A model generated the notes under the pieces. It searched no databases. It was not told the DNA's origin and was given only the letters and a program-made list of their open reading frames with translations. A program made the position numbers and the translations under genes. From Smittium mucronatum (taxonomy: Eukaryota > Kickxellomycota > Harpellomycetes > Harpellales > Legeriomycetaceae), in contig LSSL01000482.1 of the NCBI GenBank assembly GCA_001953115.1, forward strand, positions 1 through 18,416: DNA of 18,416 nucleotides, written 5' to 3'. Numbering within the stretch: position 1 is the stretch's first letter; each line of letters starts with the position of its first letter. This document shows, piece by piece, positions 17,983-18,416 of the stretch.

Positions 17983-18395
17983 GAGCTAGTTCACAAAATG
18001 TTGAAATTTCATGATTTCATTCCATAAAATGTTGAATGTCTCCAAAAGCGGAACTGAAGCTTTTTTATTCGTTATTAAACCATCCCGAAAATAGGTTTAT
18101 ATAAATAAATCTAATTTACATGAAATTTATTACTAATCTACCCAATAATTCTGAAATTTTTAAAGAGGAATTGAAGCATCAACTTTCTTACATTTTAACC
18201 CTTTCCAAGTTCGTATTTTCCCCCTCTTCTGTTCGTATAATCAACAGTTTAAATTGACTTAAATAATCATTCCATCCAATAGTATGAGAGTATTATAAAT
18301 CTAATGAAAAAACATAACAATAATTCTAGTAGTCTATTTTTTGAATAAAGGATATGCAAGGAAACAAATGATTTGAAAGCTTTAGCGCAATAATA
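17983..18395. repeat. Dispersed repeat B, copy 2
   Basis: Second copy of 4107-4500 in the same orientation. It begins at GAGCTAGTTCACAAAAT and runs to the C tract at the window end. An extra segment of about 35 bp near 18010-18045, which repeats CATAAAATGTTGAA, is absent from copy 1. The segment continuing past the C tract in copy 1 (about 4495-4549) cannot be compared because the window stops. Confidence 0.75.
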
Positions 18396-18415
18396 CCCCC
18401 CCCCCCCCCCCCCCC
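18396..18415. repeat. Run of 20 C at the window end
   Basis: An uninterrupted C homopolymer. The equivalent place in repeat B copy 1 (about 4496-4502) has only seven C. The run is followed by one final A. It may be a real expansion or an assembly artefact at a contig end. Confidence 0.9.
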
Positions 18416-18416
18416 A

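Overview
This is a very A+T-rich eukaryotic window with one intact gene, several decayed genes and a dense set of repeats. It has no rRNA, tRNA, operon or ribosome-binding-site architecture. The intact gene encodes a secreted protein with a bacterial-type solute-binding fold (Fe3+ ABC transporter SBP-like), a class known from many fungi. Together with the transposon content this points to an A+T-rich fungal genome. I cannot name the species or phylum.

Layout. 1-559 is a G+C-richer dispersed repeat (repeat A) that recurs in the same orientation at 17074-17636. 719-2013 (minus) is a frameshifted pseudogene of unknown family. 2846-3949 (minus) is the intact solute-binding-protein-like gene. 4107-4500 is a second repeat (B), recurring at 17983-18395. 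4550-6729 is bounded by long inverted repeats and looks like a non-autonomous or decayed DNA transposon, with a 115-codon open frame inside. 6776-7098 is a small broken open frame. 7325-9404 is the remnant of a Mutator-like (MULE) transposase. It is split by a G+C-richer 857-bp block at 8422-9278 that is flanked by a 6-bp direct duplication, so it reads as a nested insertion. From 9405 to 17073 the DNA is extremely A+T-rich and mostly empty, with faint coding relics near 12270-12689, 13903-14082 and 16290-16463, a G-quadruplex motif and short tandem repeats. Repeat A, a 59-codon open frame, repeat B and a run of 20 C close the window.

The genes do not form a pathway. The picture is one maintained gene in a transposon graveyard. 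The window starts inside a repeat and ends in a repeat plus homopolymer, so it may be a whole contig whose ends are assembly breaks. No new system with intact parts was found. The most informative structure is the layered decay: a transposase relic, a later insertion into it, a neighbouring inverted-repeat element, and the A...B repeat pair present twice with very different spacing.
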